A DNA stretch of 12,044 nt from Acidimicrobiaceae bacterium (GCA_003133005.1 PKZI01000172.1:679-12722); one strand, 5' to 3'. Numbered from the stretch's first letter, positions 1-7,304 are shown. The notes: generated by a model not told the origin, from the letters alone. Program-made: numbers and translations.

Positions 1-438
1 TTGGCGACGCCACTCGCGGAATGGGAGAACGTCAAAATTGGCACGGGAACGCCCCCAGTGTTGACCCCAGAGGGCTGGCTGGTCGTCTACCACGGGGTCA
101 GTCGGGTTCACGATCCCGATGTGCCTGAAGAGCGCCTGTCCTACGCGGCGGGACTCACGATTCTCTCCGAGCACAACCCTCAGGAGATTCTTTACCGCAC
201 GTCCCAGCCAATCCTCAAACCGGTGCCAACGCCGGGGCCGCGAGGAACGACTGCCGACGTCGTGTTCCCGACGGGCATTGACCGTCGCGACGACATTGGT
301 CGCCCCGCCCGCTTCGACGTCAACTACGGGATCAACGAATTCCGTATTGGCGTTGCTCGGCTCGAACTCGGCGTCAACAATTTCGCGATGCCAGCGAGCC
401 AGCAGCAAGAAGACGAGCCGTCGCCCATCGCGCTCTGA
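1..438 (+). CDS. GH130-family glycoside phosphorylase/hydrolase, C-terminal part (partial at left edge)
   Basis: This is the last 145 residues of a protein that resembles the GH130 five-bladed beta-propeller family, which phosphorolyses or hydrolyses beta-mannosides such as mannosyl-glucose or mannan oligosaccharides in the cytoplasm. The visible part carries the family's C-terminal blade motifs in order: WENVKIGTGTPPV near residues 8-20, EGWLVVYHGVS near 24-34, a Y-x-A-G-L strand near 48-52, an R-x-S-x-P-I-L-x-P segment near 66-74 and DVVFPTG near 86-92, followed by the closing YGINEFRIGVARLEL strand. The general-acid Asp and phosphate-binding residues lie in the missing N-terminal part, so phosphorylase cannot be told from hydrolase. 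The frame is open to base 1; the TTG there is probably internal, not the start. The gene converges on the unknown minus-strand gene at 527-916. Confidence 0.75.
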   Translation: MATPLAEWENVKIGTGTPPVLTPEGWLVVYHGVSRVHDPDVPEERLSYAAGLTILSEHNPQEILYRTSQPILKPVPTPGPRGTTADVVFPTGIDRRDDIGRPARFDVNYGINEFRIGVARLELGVNNFAMPASQQQEDEPSPIAL

Positions 439-487
439 GAGTCGCGTGAGCGCTCGACGAAAGGCATCGTATCTTCGCTCGTCCGCG

Positions 488-521
488 ACGCCTGAGTCTC
501 GTACGACGCGGCCTCAGGCGT
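488..521. terminator. Hairpin between convergent genes, possible bidirectional terminator
   Basis: A perfect 9-base-pair inverted repeat (ACGCCTGAG at 488-496, CTCAGGCGT at 513-521) encloses a 16-base loop. It sits between the end of the GH130 gene (438) and the stop of the minus-strand gene (527), where a terminator for both would be expected. Neither side is followed by a run of T, so it is not a textbook intrinsic terminator. A second 6-bp repeat (GCGCTC at 430-435, GAGCGC at 448-453) spans the GH130 stop codon. Confidence 0.4.
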
Positions 522-526
522 GAAGA

Positions 527-916
527 TTAACCAACGAATTTTTTGACGTCGGCGATGAGTTTGTCCTCGACTTCGAGGCTCCACGCCGAATCGGCGATGT
601 CGACGACCAAGAAGAGGTCCGAAACGAGGAACGTCTCAATCGCCGCGACGCCGAGGTGCTGAAGCCACTTGCCGACGCCGAATCGAACCGAGAAGTCCGC
701 GGGGGAGCCGGTGATGGTGATGGTGAACGCGCGATCGGCGTCGACGACGTCACGAAGGAAGCCGTCCTTCTTGGCTTGAATGACGGTGCCCTTGTCACTT
801 GCGGCCGATGACTGGACCTTGAAGCCGTCGTCCGTCAGGTACTTCTCGATGTGGGCCTCGAGCGCGCTGAGGTCGGTGCCTTTTCCTTCGAAGTGTTCTG
901 TCTTGTCACCTAACAT
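527..916 (-). CDS. Conserved-looking small protein of unknown function (129 aa)
   Basis: I do not recognise a named family. The protein is small, soluble-looking and acidic. It begins with a helical, charged N-terminus (DLSALEAHIEKYL near residues 15-27), then an alternating segment that looks like beta strands (KGTVIQAKKDGFLRDVV near 42-58, AFTITITGSPADFSVRFGVG near 63-82). It continues with WLQHLGVAAIETFLVSDLF near 84-102 and an amphipathic C-terminal helix. No signal peptide, Cys pair or clear membrane helix is visible. The ATG start is well supported: TAGGAGGA lies about six bases upstream on the minus strand. It stands 211 bases downstream of the carboxymuconolactone-decarboxylase-like gene on the same strand and probably has its own promoter. 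The reading frame and strong ribosome binding site argue that it is real; no function is assigned. Confidence 0.75.
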   Translation of the reverse strand: MLGDKTEHFEGKGTDLSALEAHIEKYLTDDGFKVQSSAASDKGTVIQAKKDGFLRDVVDADRAFTITITGSPADFSVRFGVGKWLQHLGVAAIETFLVSDLFLVVDIADSAWSLEVEDKLIADVKKFVG

Positions 917-980
917 GGTGTCCTCCTACATGAGTTGTCGAGTAACGACTTCAAGGAGCCTAACGATATTTCTTAAACGG

Positions 981-993
981 TTTCTAATAGAAA
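981..993. promoter_or_regulatory. Short 5-3-5 palindrome upstream of the 129-aa gene
   Basis: TTTCT-AAT-AGAAA is a perfect palindrome with 5-bp arms and a 3-base spacer. It lies 65-77 bases upstream of the start at 916, inside the locally AT-rich 211-base gap 917-1127. It could be an operator or part of a promoter, but one such short palindrome is expected by chance, and I could not place a convincing -35/-10 pair around it. Confidence 0.2.
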
Positions 994-1127
994 ACGCAGA
1001 ACTCTCCTACTGTCCTCGGGCGTGTCAACTCCGTCATTTGGCTCGTCGAGTGCCGCGAGAGTGTATTTTTTGTATTCGAAAGGTGAGCCTGTACGGGTAC
1101 GCATCGCCTTGTCGAGGGTACCGTCGC

Positions 1128-1712
1128 CTACATCCAGGCTGAGGTGGACTCCGTGATGTTGATCAACCAGCAGGCCATGGTGAAATAGCCCGTGACAGCA
1201 GTGAGTTCAACGACGCCGCTTGACCCGAAGAATTCGACAGCCTTCGAGAAGACGTCGTCATCGACGCGGTTCGAGGTAAGCAACTGTTGGACGAACTGAA
1301 GCGCCGCATCTTCTTGTGGGAGAAGGTCCGAGGGCGCGATTTCGTCATGGAGTGCCTCGATTTGTTGCGCCGCGATACCGAGATCGCGGGCCGATTGCGA
1401 ATGTATGTCCCATTCAAATTTGTTCTTGGTCCTCGCCGCGACGAAGCAGACCACCAGTTCGTGGACTCGTCGATCCAATTCTCCACGAAAGCGGAGTTCG
1501 GAACCAAGTGGTTCTACCACTTCGAGGATCCGCGGCGTGTACAACAGTGGGACGAACGGACCGACTACTCCTTTGCGGGGTCCATTGATAAGACCATTCG
1601 CCAACCTTCGTTGGTGTTCGGACATCTGTTCTTGACCGAGCAGGCCAAGTCGTTCCGCGTGCTTTCCTTGGTCGTTACTCGCGTTCGAGTCTTGTGGGGA
1701 AGTAGGGATCAC
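1128..1712 (-). CDS. Carboxymuconolactone decarboxylase-like (CMD/AhpD superfamily) protein
   Basis: A CMD/AhpD-like all-helical protein of 194 residues from the chosen start. The diagnostic stretch is LDRRVHELVVCFVAARTKN followed by EWDIH (about residues 100-104) and SARDLGIAAQQIEAL. This matches the family's helix with E-W-x-x-H in place of the C-x-x-C of AhpD, so a peroxiredoxin-type disulfide activity is unlikely. True 4-carboxymuconolactone decarboxylase (PcaC) belongs to the superfamily, but many relatives are not PcaC, so no substrate is assigned. The frame is also open to a GTG at 1754, which would overlap the DUF1275 gene by 16 bases and has no ribosome binding site. GTG at 1712 has AGAAAGG six bases upstream and starts 26 bases after the DUF1275 stop. 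ATG at 1625 is a third option. It is probably the last gene of the transporter operon. Confidence 0.7.
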   Translation of the reverse strand: MIPTSPQDSNASNDQGKHAERLGLLGQEQMSEHQRRLANGLINGPRKGVVGPFVPLLYTPRILEVVEPLGSELRFRGELDRRVHELVVCFVAARTKNKFEWDIHSQSARDLGIAAQQIEALHDEIAPSDLLPQEDAALQFVQQLLTSNRVDDDVFSKAVEFFGSSGVVELTAVTGYFTMACWLINITESTSAWM

Positions 1713-1738
1713 GGCGAACCTTTCTCTACAGCACTGCG

Positions 1739-2470
1739 CTACGCGGAGTGCCACGCCGATTCGCTTCGACTGGCGCGCCAGGCGACGCAGGCGACCGCGG
1801 TGACACCGACGGTAGCGATGAGAAGTGGTGCGAATATGTCGGCGTGCAGAACCAGTACCGCGCCGACGAGGCCACCGATGAACATGCTCAGCACCGCGAT
1901 CAGTCGCCGCTCGTTTATCGCAGCGAGACCCTTGACGTCGCCCACGTCTGCGATCATGCCAGTGATGGTGAGGGTCAGCACGGTGGTCGTGAGGTCGGGC
2001 ACCGCGAGTTTTCGCGCGGCGGAATTTTGAAGACCCATGGCGATTCCAAGTAGCGCGATGAGCGTGTAACGGTACCCAGCGCTCGTATGGTACGAGGTTT
2101 GTGCCGCGACAAGTGCACTTGCGAGGAGCAAGGTCGCCTGCAGTGTTGACGTGCGAGCGAGGAGCAGTCCTCGATGAACGGGTTTCTTGGCGTAGAGGCG
2201 TCCGCCTAGCGCTGCACCAACGACAAAGGCGGCGACGGCGGCCAGTGACGCCGAAATCGAGAAACCCGGCGCGCCGGCGAGCGCGAAACCGAGAAAAACC
2301 ACGTTGCCGGTCATATTGGCGACGAAGACGTGACCGAGGACGAGATAGCTGAAGGCGTCGACGAGCCCCGTGACGATCGTCAATACGACAAGCAGCGACG
2401 GCAGTGGTCCGTGTCGGACGTTGCGACGCGGATAAAAGGTTTCAACAAGTCCTTCGAGCAGGGCGTTCAT
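1739..2470 (-). CDS. DUF1275 (YoaK-family) integral membrane protein
   Basis: A 243-residue polytopic protein of the DUF1275/YoaK family. The two family hallmarks are clear: TGLVDAFSYLVLGHVFVANM (residues 34-53) followed by TGNVVFLG, and GIAMGLQNSAARKLAVPDLT (142-161) ending in TLTITG. Hydrophobic segments fall near 25-45, 55-90, 105-123, 135-150, 190-210 and 213-231, consistent with about six membrane helices. The biochemical role of the family is not established. The ATG at 2470 has AAGGGA about six bases upstream. The gene follows the LivM-type permease by only 65 bases with no obvious terminator, so it is probably co-transcribed with the transporter. The next gene starts 26 bases after its stop. 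Confidence 0.85.
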   Translation of the reverse strand: MNALLEGLVETFYPRRNVRHGPLPSLLVVLTIVTGLVDAFSYLVLGHVFVANMTGNVVFLGFALAGAPGFSISASLAAVAAFVVGAALGGRLYAKKPVHRGLLLARTSTLQATLLLASALVAAQTSYHTSAGYRYTLIALLGIAMGLQNSAARKLAVPDLTTTVLTLTITGMIADVGDVKGLAAINERRLIAVLSMFIGGLVGAVLVLHADIFAPLLIATVGVTAVACVAWRASRSESAWHSA

Positions 2471-2535
2471 GTTGTCCCTTCATCCTTGGTGATGCGGTGT
2501 CGAATTACTCGGAACTACGTGTTTGGTACAACGCG

Positions 2536-3552
2536 TCACTCGATTTCGTCGTAGTCAATGCGGTGGCGAAGTGGCACCAGGGAGCGTCGGTGGTGCGGAT
2601 CAATCGCTCCCCAAATTCCCCTCGGCAACCACAGCGTGACGATGATCGCGAATCCGCCCAGAATGACCAGGTACCAGGCGCCGTATGACGCAAGTGACTG
2701 TTGCAGTACGAAGAAGATGATGGCCCCAATGATCGGTCCCTCGAACGATCCAATGCCGCCGACGAGCACCATGAAGATCATGAAGGCCGAATACTGGATG
2801 GAGAACGCGGAATTGGGTTGGACTTCGAGATTCGAGAGACAAAGCAGCGCGCCCGCGCCGCCACAGATGGCCGCCGAGAGGATGAAGACGAGGCGCTTTG
2901 TGCGAACTACGTTCACACCCGTCGCGGCGGCGGAGAATTCCTCGTCGCGCACCGCAACGAGCGCCATCCCCACACGACTACGCAGTAGAAGTGCCGTGAC
3001 GCCGAGTGAAAGGACGGTGAGTCCGAGCGCAAACCAGTAGGTGACGTTGTCGCGGTTGATGGGATTCAAGTTATTGAGATCATTCAGCGAGGCACCGGCA
3101 CCCCCACCCAAGTTCGACTGTTGGGCAATGACCAATTGAAACACCTGGGCGATGACCCACGTACCGATCGCAAAGTAGCCACCGCGCAGGCGAAAGGCGA
3201 GCCACGACACGGGAATGCTGATGAGCCCGGCGAGCACGATCGCCATTGGTACCGCGTACCACGCGAGTACGCCGTGGATGCTGAGGTCGAGCACCGCGTA
3301 TGAAGCGAAACCAATGAACGCCTGGTGACCGATGCTCACCATGCCGCCGTAACCCGCGACCAGATTCCAACCGATTGCCATGATGAGCAGGATGAGGAAT
3401 TGGGTGAGGTTGTTGGTCGCCGAGTCCCCGGCGACCGCCGGGGCGAAGATGAGAGCGACGACGACAGCAATTCCCACGCCGAGCGCGACGCGAGACCCGA
3501 GCGTCCCTCGCGTGACGCTCACGTCATGTTGTCCCGTCAGCAGGTCGCTCAT
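2536..3552 (-). CDS. livM: HAAT-family ABC transporter permease, LivM type
   Basis: A 338-residue inner-membrane permease of the hydrophobic amino acid (HAAT) ABC family, LivM branch. Family marks are GWNLVAGYGGMVSIGHQAFI (61-80), an LRGGYFAIGTWVIAQV segment near 122-137, the cytoplasmic coupling loop RSRVGMALVAVRDEEFSAAA (191-210) and VGGIGSFEGPIIGA near 264-277. Hydrophobic stretches fit eight or more helices, with a basic then acidic cytoplasmic tail. It should pair with the LivH-type permease to form the channel. Its ATG overlaps the livH stop by four bases (ATGA), a sign of translational coupling. By homology the substrate would be branched-chain amino acids, but HAAT systems also carry amides, urea and aromatic acids, and the locus context favours an organic acid (inference). 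Confidence 0.92.
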   Translation of the reverse strand: MSDLLTGQHDVSVTRGTLGSRVALGVGIAVVVALIFAPAVAGDSATNNLTQFLILLIMAIGWNLVAGYGGMVSIGHQAFIGFASYAVLDLSIHGVLAWYAVPMAIVLAGLISIPVSWLAFRLRGGYFAIGTWVIAQVFQLVIAQQSNLGGGAGASLNDLNNLNPINRDNVTYWFALGLTVLSLGVTALLLRSRVGMALVAVRDEEFSAAATGVNVVRTKRLVFILSAAICGGAGALLCLSNLEVQPNSAFSIQYSAFMIFMVLVGGIGSFEGPIIGAIIFFVLQQSLASYGAWYLVILGGFAIIVTLWLPRGIWGAIDPHHRRSLVPLRHRIDYDEIE

Positions 3553-4424
3553 CGCACCGCCACGCTTCGCGACGCGATGAGACCTTGGGGGCGAAATGCG
3601 AGCACGGCGAGAAACACCAAATCGCCAATGAGAATGCCGTCGGCCGGATTGATTTGACTGCCCACCGTTTGGGCGACGCCGAGAACGAGTCCACCCACGA
3701 GCGTGCCCCAGAGATTACCGAGACCGCCAATAATCACCGCTTCGAAGGCGAAGAGGAGATCGGCCGAGCCTGACGTGGGCGCGAACGACGATCTCATGGC
3801 AAGAAAGAGACCCCCCACGGCGACTGTCGCGAGTGCGATCGCGGTGGCCATTGCCCGAGTTCGCTTCGGATCGATACCACTCAGTGCGGCCGCGCGTCGG
3901 TTGTCGGCGGTCGCACGAAGGGCACGGCCGGCCGGCGTGCGTGACAAGAACAGTTGCAGCGCCACGATAACGAGAACCGCGACGACAAAGATGATGACGT
4001 TAAGGCGCCCGACGTAGATGTCCGATGCGATCTTCCAACTCTGATACGAAAGGGCGCCAATGTTGAGTGACTGATCATTCGCGCCAAAAGTCTGTTGAAG
4101 CAGATTTTCAATGATTATCGACAGTCCGAACGTGACGAGAATAGGGGAGAGTTCGCCACCGTTGAGTGCGTGGTCCAACAAGAAACGCTGAAGGAGGTAA
4201 CCGACGAGCGCGGCAACGGGGATTACCGCGGCAAATGTCCACAGGGGGTTTCCTCCTAGGTGCTCGACGAGAATGATGGCGAAATACGCACCAAGTACGC
4301 CGAGGTCACCGTGGGCGAGATTCACGAGCCGCATGACACCAAACATGAGCGACAGTCCGCACGCGAAAATCGCGTACAGTCCGCCGAGTAGAAGACCCTG
4401 TATGACGGCGTTTGTCCAGATCAC
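3549..4424 (-). CDS. livH: HAAT-family ABC transporter permease, LivH type
   Basis: A 291-residue inner-membrane permease. LSLMFGVMRLVNLAHGDLGV (24-43) is the LivH signature of helix 2. The loop TPAGRALRATADNRRAAALS (162-181) followed by GIDPKRTRAMA is the EAA-like motif that docks on the ATPases. FEAVIIGGLGNLWGTLVGG (near 227-245) closes the fold. The start is GTG at 4424; its last two bases plus the next A form the TGA of livF (GTGA overlap), the same kind of junction as in the rest of the operon. No strong separate ribosome binding site is seen, which fits coupling to livF translation. Confidence 0.92.
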   Translation of the reverse strand: MIWTNAVIQGLLLGGLYAIFACGLSLMFGVMRLVNLAHGDLGVLGAYFAIILVEHLGGNPLWTFAAVIPVAALVGYLLQRFLLDHALNGGELSPILVTFGLSIIIENLLQQTFGANDQSLNIGALSYQSWKIASDIYVGRLNVIIFVVAVLVIVALQLFLSRTPAGRALRATADNRRAAALSGIDPKRTRAMATAIALATVAVGGLFLAMRSSFAPTSGSADLLFAFEAVIIGGLGNLWGTLVGGLVLGVAQTVGSQINPADGILIGDLVFLAVLAFRPQGLIASRSVAVR

Positions 4425-5170
4425 TTCTTGGCTCGCGTCGCTCTCTTCGGTGAAGAGGAATCTTTGGATTGCTGGCGGCCAAAATACGCTTCCGTAATCT
4501 CGCTTTGAGTGAGCGACGAAGGAGCCCCTTCGAGGACCACCCGACCTTCGAGAAGACAGATCGTGTAGTTGGCTACACGCAACGCCTCGGTGATGTTTTG
4601 TTCGACAAGCAACAGCGTGGTGCCTTCAGCAGTGATGCGGAGCAAGCCCTCGTAGAGATCTCGAATGACCACGGGCGCGAGACCGAGGCTCACTTCATCG
4701 AGCAAAAGCAGGGAAGGGTTTGACATCAGAGCGCGCCCAATTGCCACCGCCTGCTGTTCGCCCCCGGAGAGCACGGCCGCGCGATGCTTTCGGCGATTTT
4801 TTACGAACGGAAAGAGTTCGTAGATCGCTGCGAGGTCCCACGTCCCTTGCCGTCGCGCAGCGGCACCGCAGAGAAGGTTGTCCTCGACCGTCAGCGTGCT
4901 GAACAGGTGACGACCTTCGGGCACGAGCGCGACGCCTCGGCGAACGCGTTGGTGAGGGGCGAGGCGAGTGATGTCGTGGTCCTCGAAGTACACTCGGCCG
5001 TCACGTGGACGAAGCTCACCGGAAATGAGCGACAGGAGGGTTGACTTTCCGGCGCCGTTCGCGCCGATTACCGCGAGGATTTCGCCTTTTTCGAGTTCGA
5101 TCGAGAGCTCGTGAAGTGCCTGAAGATGTCCGTAATAGGCGGTCGTGCCCTCGAGTCGAAGAAGCGCCAT
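4421..5170 (-). CDS. livF: HAAT-family ABC transporter ATP-binding protein, LivF type
   Basis: A 249-residue cytoplasmic ATPase, the usual LivF length plus a basic, Ser/Lys-rich tail. Motifs in order: A-loop aromatics at Tyr12/Tyr13 (AYYG), Walker A GANGAGKST (36-44), LivF-typical VPEGRHLF (83-90) in the Q-loop region, canonical signature LSGGEQQ (134-140), Walker B LLLLDE (154-159), and VEQN (189-192) where LivF proteins carry Gln in the switch position. It should form a heterodimer with LivG to drive the LivH/LivM permease. Its ATG shares one base with the livG stop (TGATG), so the two are translationally coupled and made in equal amounts. Confidence 0.93.
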   Translation of the reverse strand: MALLRLEGTTAYYGHLQALHELSIELEKGEILAVIGANGAGKSTLLSLISGELRPRDGRVYFEDHDITRLAPHQRVRRGVALVPEGRHLFSTLTVEDNLLCGAAARRQGTWDLAAIYELFPFVKNRRKHRAAVLSGGEQQAVAIGRALMSNPSLLLLDEVSLGLAPVVIRDLYEGLLRITAEGTTLLLVEQNITEALRVANYTICLLEGRVVLEGAPSSLTQSEITEAYFGRQQSKDSSSPKRATRAKK

Positions 5171-5913
5171 CAGCGCGCCTCGATGAACGTAGAACTTCCA
5201 AAGTAGCTCTCGACGACTTGCGGGTGCTCAAGGACTTCACGCGGTGTGCCTTCAGCGATGAAGGCGCCGCCACTTAGACAGACCATGCGTTCCGCGGTTG
5301 CCATGAGAGCGTGCACGACGTGCTCAACCCACAGGAACGTGAGACCGCGGTCGCGCAATTCCAAAATTATCCGCGTCAATTCATCGACTTCGCTGTCGCT
5401 TAGTCCTCCGGCCACCTCATCAAGCAGGACCAGCGAAGGCCCGCCAGCGATCGCGCGCGCGACCTCGAGTCGCTTGCGATCGAGCAGTCGCAATTGGGCA
5501 CCGGCGACGTTCGCGAGTTCTTTCATGCCACACTGCTCAACTGCCTCAGCGGCCCGGTTCTTGGCCTCGACGCCTCGATAACCGCCTGCTTCTTGGGCTG
5601 CGAGAAGGGCGTGTTCAAACACCGTCAAACCCGCGAACGGCCGAGGAATCTGGTAGGTTCGCGCGAGTCCCAGACGCGCCCGCCGCGACGAAGACTGGCG
5701 CGTCACGTCGTTGCCATCGAAAACAATCGATCCCGAGTCGGACCGGACGTCACCGCCCACCATGGCGAGCATGGTGGTTTTACCGGCGCCGTTCGGTCCG
5801 ACCACGCCGACGATGCTGCCGCGTTCAACACTCAAATTCAAGTCGTCGGCGACGACGACCGTCCCGAGGCGTTTGTTGAGACCCGTGATTTCAAGAAGCG
5901 GTCGATCGCTCAG
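5170..5913 (-). CDS. livG: HAAT-family ABC transporter ATP-binding protein, LivG type, probable CTG start
   Basis: A LivG-type cytoplasmic ATPase. With the start chosen here it has 247 residues: Walker A GPNGAGKT (39-46), Q-loop RTYQIPRPF (Gln88), Walker B LVLLDE (161-166) and switch His198 in WVEHVV. The signature is degenerate, LLDRKR (143-148) then LEVARAI, in place of LSGGQ. The first ATG/GTG/TTG in frame is TTG at 5841, which would remove the first beta strand and A-loop of the fold. The 24 codons before it encode a proper LivG N-terminus (RPLLEITGLNKRLGTVVVAD). No ATG, GTG or TTG occurs between TTG 5841 and the upstream in-frame stop at 5971-5973. CTG at 5913 lies seven bases after GGGAG and overlaps the preceding stop as CTGA, matching the ATGA and GTGA junctions elsewhere in the operon. 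Function is certain; the start is inferred. Confidence 0.85.
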   Translation of the reverse strand: MSDRPLLEITGLNKRLGTVVVADDLNLSVERGSIVGVVGPNGAGKTTMLAMVGGDVRSDSGSIVFDGNDVTRQSSSRRARLGLARTYQIPRPFAGLTVFEHALLAAQEAGGYRGVEAKNRAAEAVEQCGMKELANVAGAQLRLLDRKRLEVARAIAGGPSLVLLDEVAGGLSDSEVDELTRIILELRDRGLTFLWVEHVVHALMATAERMVCLSGGAFIAEGTPREVLEHPQVVESYFGSSTFIEAR

Positions 5914-7250
5914 ACGGTTGCTCCCGGGATGACTTGAGGCGAGCTCGCCGTTGGAATATTCGGGTGCTGATCATTCGTCACGACGACGAGTGCGTAGCCA
6001 GATTGGGTGTTGCCGGCACGCCATTGACCACCCACGAGCGGTGTCTTGGTGACGTTCGGGACCGGCCCCGTCGCCCAGTCGAGAGGTCCAACGATGGTTG
6101 ACAACTTGAGCTTCGAAAGTGCCGATACGAACGCGGATTTGTTGTGCGCCTCACCCGAACTCTTAAGGGTTGCGATCGCGACCTCAAAGAGGGCGTGCAC
6201 GAAGCCAATTGGTTGGGTCCACTGGTCGCCAGTCGACTTTTCGTAGGCCGCTGCGATATGGGCGCAGTTCTGCTTCGTGAGGGAACTGATATAGGGGTGC
6301 GTGGGACCCCACCAGTACTCCGTACCAATATTGACGGCGAGCGAGCCAAGCGCCTGCGCCGAACTTGGAAAGAGCATCGCTTTGGCGATGGTGGCGACTT
6401 TAGGAATGTAGCCCTGGGACGCAGCCTGCTTGTAGAAGGTGATGAAGTCGGGTGGAATTGGAACACCCGTCAAAATCTCGCAGTTTCCATTTCGAAAAGC
6501 CGCGATCTGAGCTGTGAAATCCGTTGTCAGGTCTGCGTAGCGGCCGGGGTCGACAATCGAGTAGCCCAGCGGCTTCGCGAACGAGGGAAATCCTGTGGTC
6601 GTCGATGCAAATGCGTCGCCGTCACTGTCGTTCGGCCAGAGTCCACCAATGGTCTTGTTGTTGGGCACCGCCTTCCAAATGCTGGAGTAGACCGCCTCGA
6701 TGTCCTCCAATCCCCAAAAGAAGTGGTACGTCCACTTGTACTTTGTCGTAGGACTTGCCCCACGACCGAAGAACCAAGACTGCCACGGTGCGACGGTGCT
6801 AATGCACGGAACCTGGTTCGCCTCACACTGGTCCGAGACCGGATTGGTCGTGTCAGGCGTTGAAGAGACCAACATGATGTCGACTTTGTCATTCTTGATG
6901 AGGTCTTCAGCCACGCTGGCCGCCGTGGCGTCGGTTGACTGACTGTCTTTGACGATTATTTCAATCGGGTACGTCACGCCCTTTATCGTTACCCCTTTTG
7001 CCAGAAGTGACTTAAGGGCTCCAATCACGAACGCATCTGCGGCGCCAAAAGGTGCCAGTGATCCGGTCTCGGGACTAACGTAACCAAACTTGATGGTCTT
7101 ACCTCGCGTCGCTGCGCTGGCGGTGTTGGATTCTGCGAAATCAAGTGCGCCGCTGAGACCTAGCGCACCGAGTCCGGCAACGCCGCCTTTCAACATTGAT
7201 CGGCGGCTTAATTCGCGTTCGCTAACTGCTGGCTGTGTGTCATCCTGCAT
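5910..7250 (-). CDS. Tat-exported ABC transporter solute-binding protein (LivK/type I periplasmic-binding fold)
   Basis: A 446-residue extracytoplasmic solute-binding protein of the HAAT family, first gene of the transporter operon. The N-terminus has a twin-arginine motif, SRRSMLKG (15-22), a hydrophobic stretch to about residue 39 and an A-x-A site (TASA, 43-46), so export by Tat and cleavage near 46 are likely. There is no lipobox Cys. The mature protein opens with IKFGYVSPETGSLAPFGA, the standard start of this fold, then VKDSQSTDATAASVAEDLI and MLVSSTPDTTNPVSDQCE, which line the ligand cleft in relatives. Many aromatic residues follow (WQSWFFG, YHFFWGLED, TEYWWGPTHPY), more than usual for a Leu/Ile/Val binder. 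The ATG at 7250 follows an AGGGGG element about nine bases upstream. Substrate is not known; an aromatic or related acid is my inference from context. Confidence 0.88.
   Translation of the reverse strand: MQDDTQPAVSERELSRRSMLKGGVAGLGALGLSGALDFAESNTASAATRGKTIKFGYVSPETGSLAPFGAADAFVIGALKSLLAKGVTIKGVTYPIEIIVKDSQSTDATAASVAEDLIKNDKVDIMLVSSTPDTTNPVSDQCEANQVPCISTVAPWQSWFFGRGASPTTKYKWTYHFFWGLEDIEAVYSSIWKAVPNNKTIGGLWPNDSDGDAFASTTTGFPSFAKPLGYSIVDPGRYADLTTDFTAQIAAFRNGNCEILTGVPIPPDFITFYKQAASQGYIPKVATIAKAMLFPSSAQALGSLAVNIGTEYWWGPTHPYISSLTKQNCAHIAAAYEKSTGDQWTQPIGFVHALFEVAIATLKSSGEAHNKSAFVSALSKLKLSTIVGPLDWATGPVPNVTKTPLVGGQWRAGNTQSGYALVVVTNDQHPNIPTASSPQVIPGATV
5911..5927 (-). promoter_or_regulatory. Ribosome binding site and CTG start of livG
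   Basis: On the minus strand, GGGAG is followed by seven bases and then CTG, whose last two bases begin the TGA stop of the preceding gene (CTGA). The spacing is ideal for a Shine-Dalgarno element, and it is the only such arrangement upstream of the conserved LivG N-terminus. This decides the start in favour of CTG 5913 over TTG 5841. Confidence 0.55.
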
Positions 7251-7286
7251 TCGTAATACCCCCTGAATTAGAAATGCCTTTGGCGC

Positions 7287-7295
7287 AACATAGCA
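7287..7295 (-). promoter_or_regulatory. Candidate extended -10 of the transporter operon
   Basis: On the minus strand TGC-TATGTT reads as an extended -10 element (TG-n-TATAAT type). It would start transcription about 30 bases upstream of the ATG at 7250, leaving room for the AGGGGG ribosome binding site. The corresponding -35 zone falls inside the palindrome at 7305-7318, where only a weak TTCAAT-like match is seen; extended -10 promoters tolerate this. Confidence 0.4.
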
Positions 7296-7304
7296 CCAGA
7301 GATT

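Noticed and set aside
1752..1754. GTG at 1754 as the start of the CMD-like gene
   Set aside because: No ribosome binding site, and 16 bases of overlap with the DUF1275 gene; GTG 1712 has AGAAAGG at good spacing.
1287..2030. 247-codon plus-strand frame antisense to the CMD-like and DUF1275 genes
   Set aside because: It spans two well-supported minus-strand genes, and its product looks like a shadow translation with no family motifs.
5839..5841. TTG as the start of livG
   Set aside because: It would remove the conserved first strand and A-loop region of the ATPase and leave a 72-base gap after the preceding gene, unlike the overlapping junctions of the rest of the operon. CTG 5913 fits better, though TTG cannot be fully excluded.
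6144..6863. 239-codon plus-strand frame antisense to the solute-binding protein
   Set aside because: Arg-rich, motif-free, wholly inside a clear minus-strand gene.
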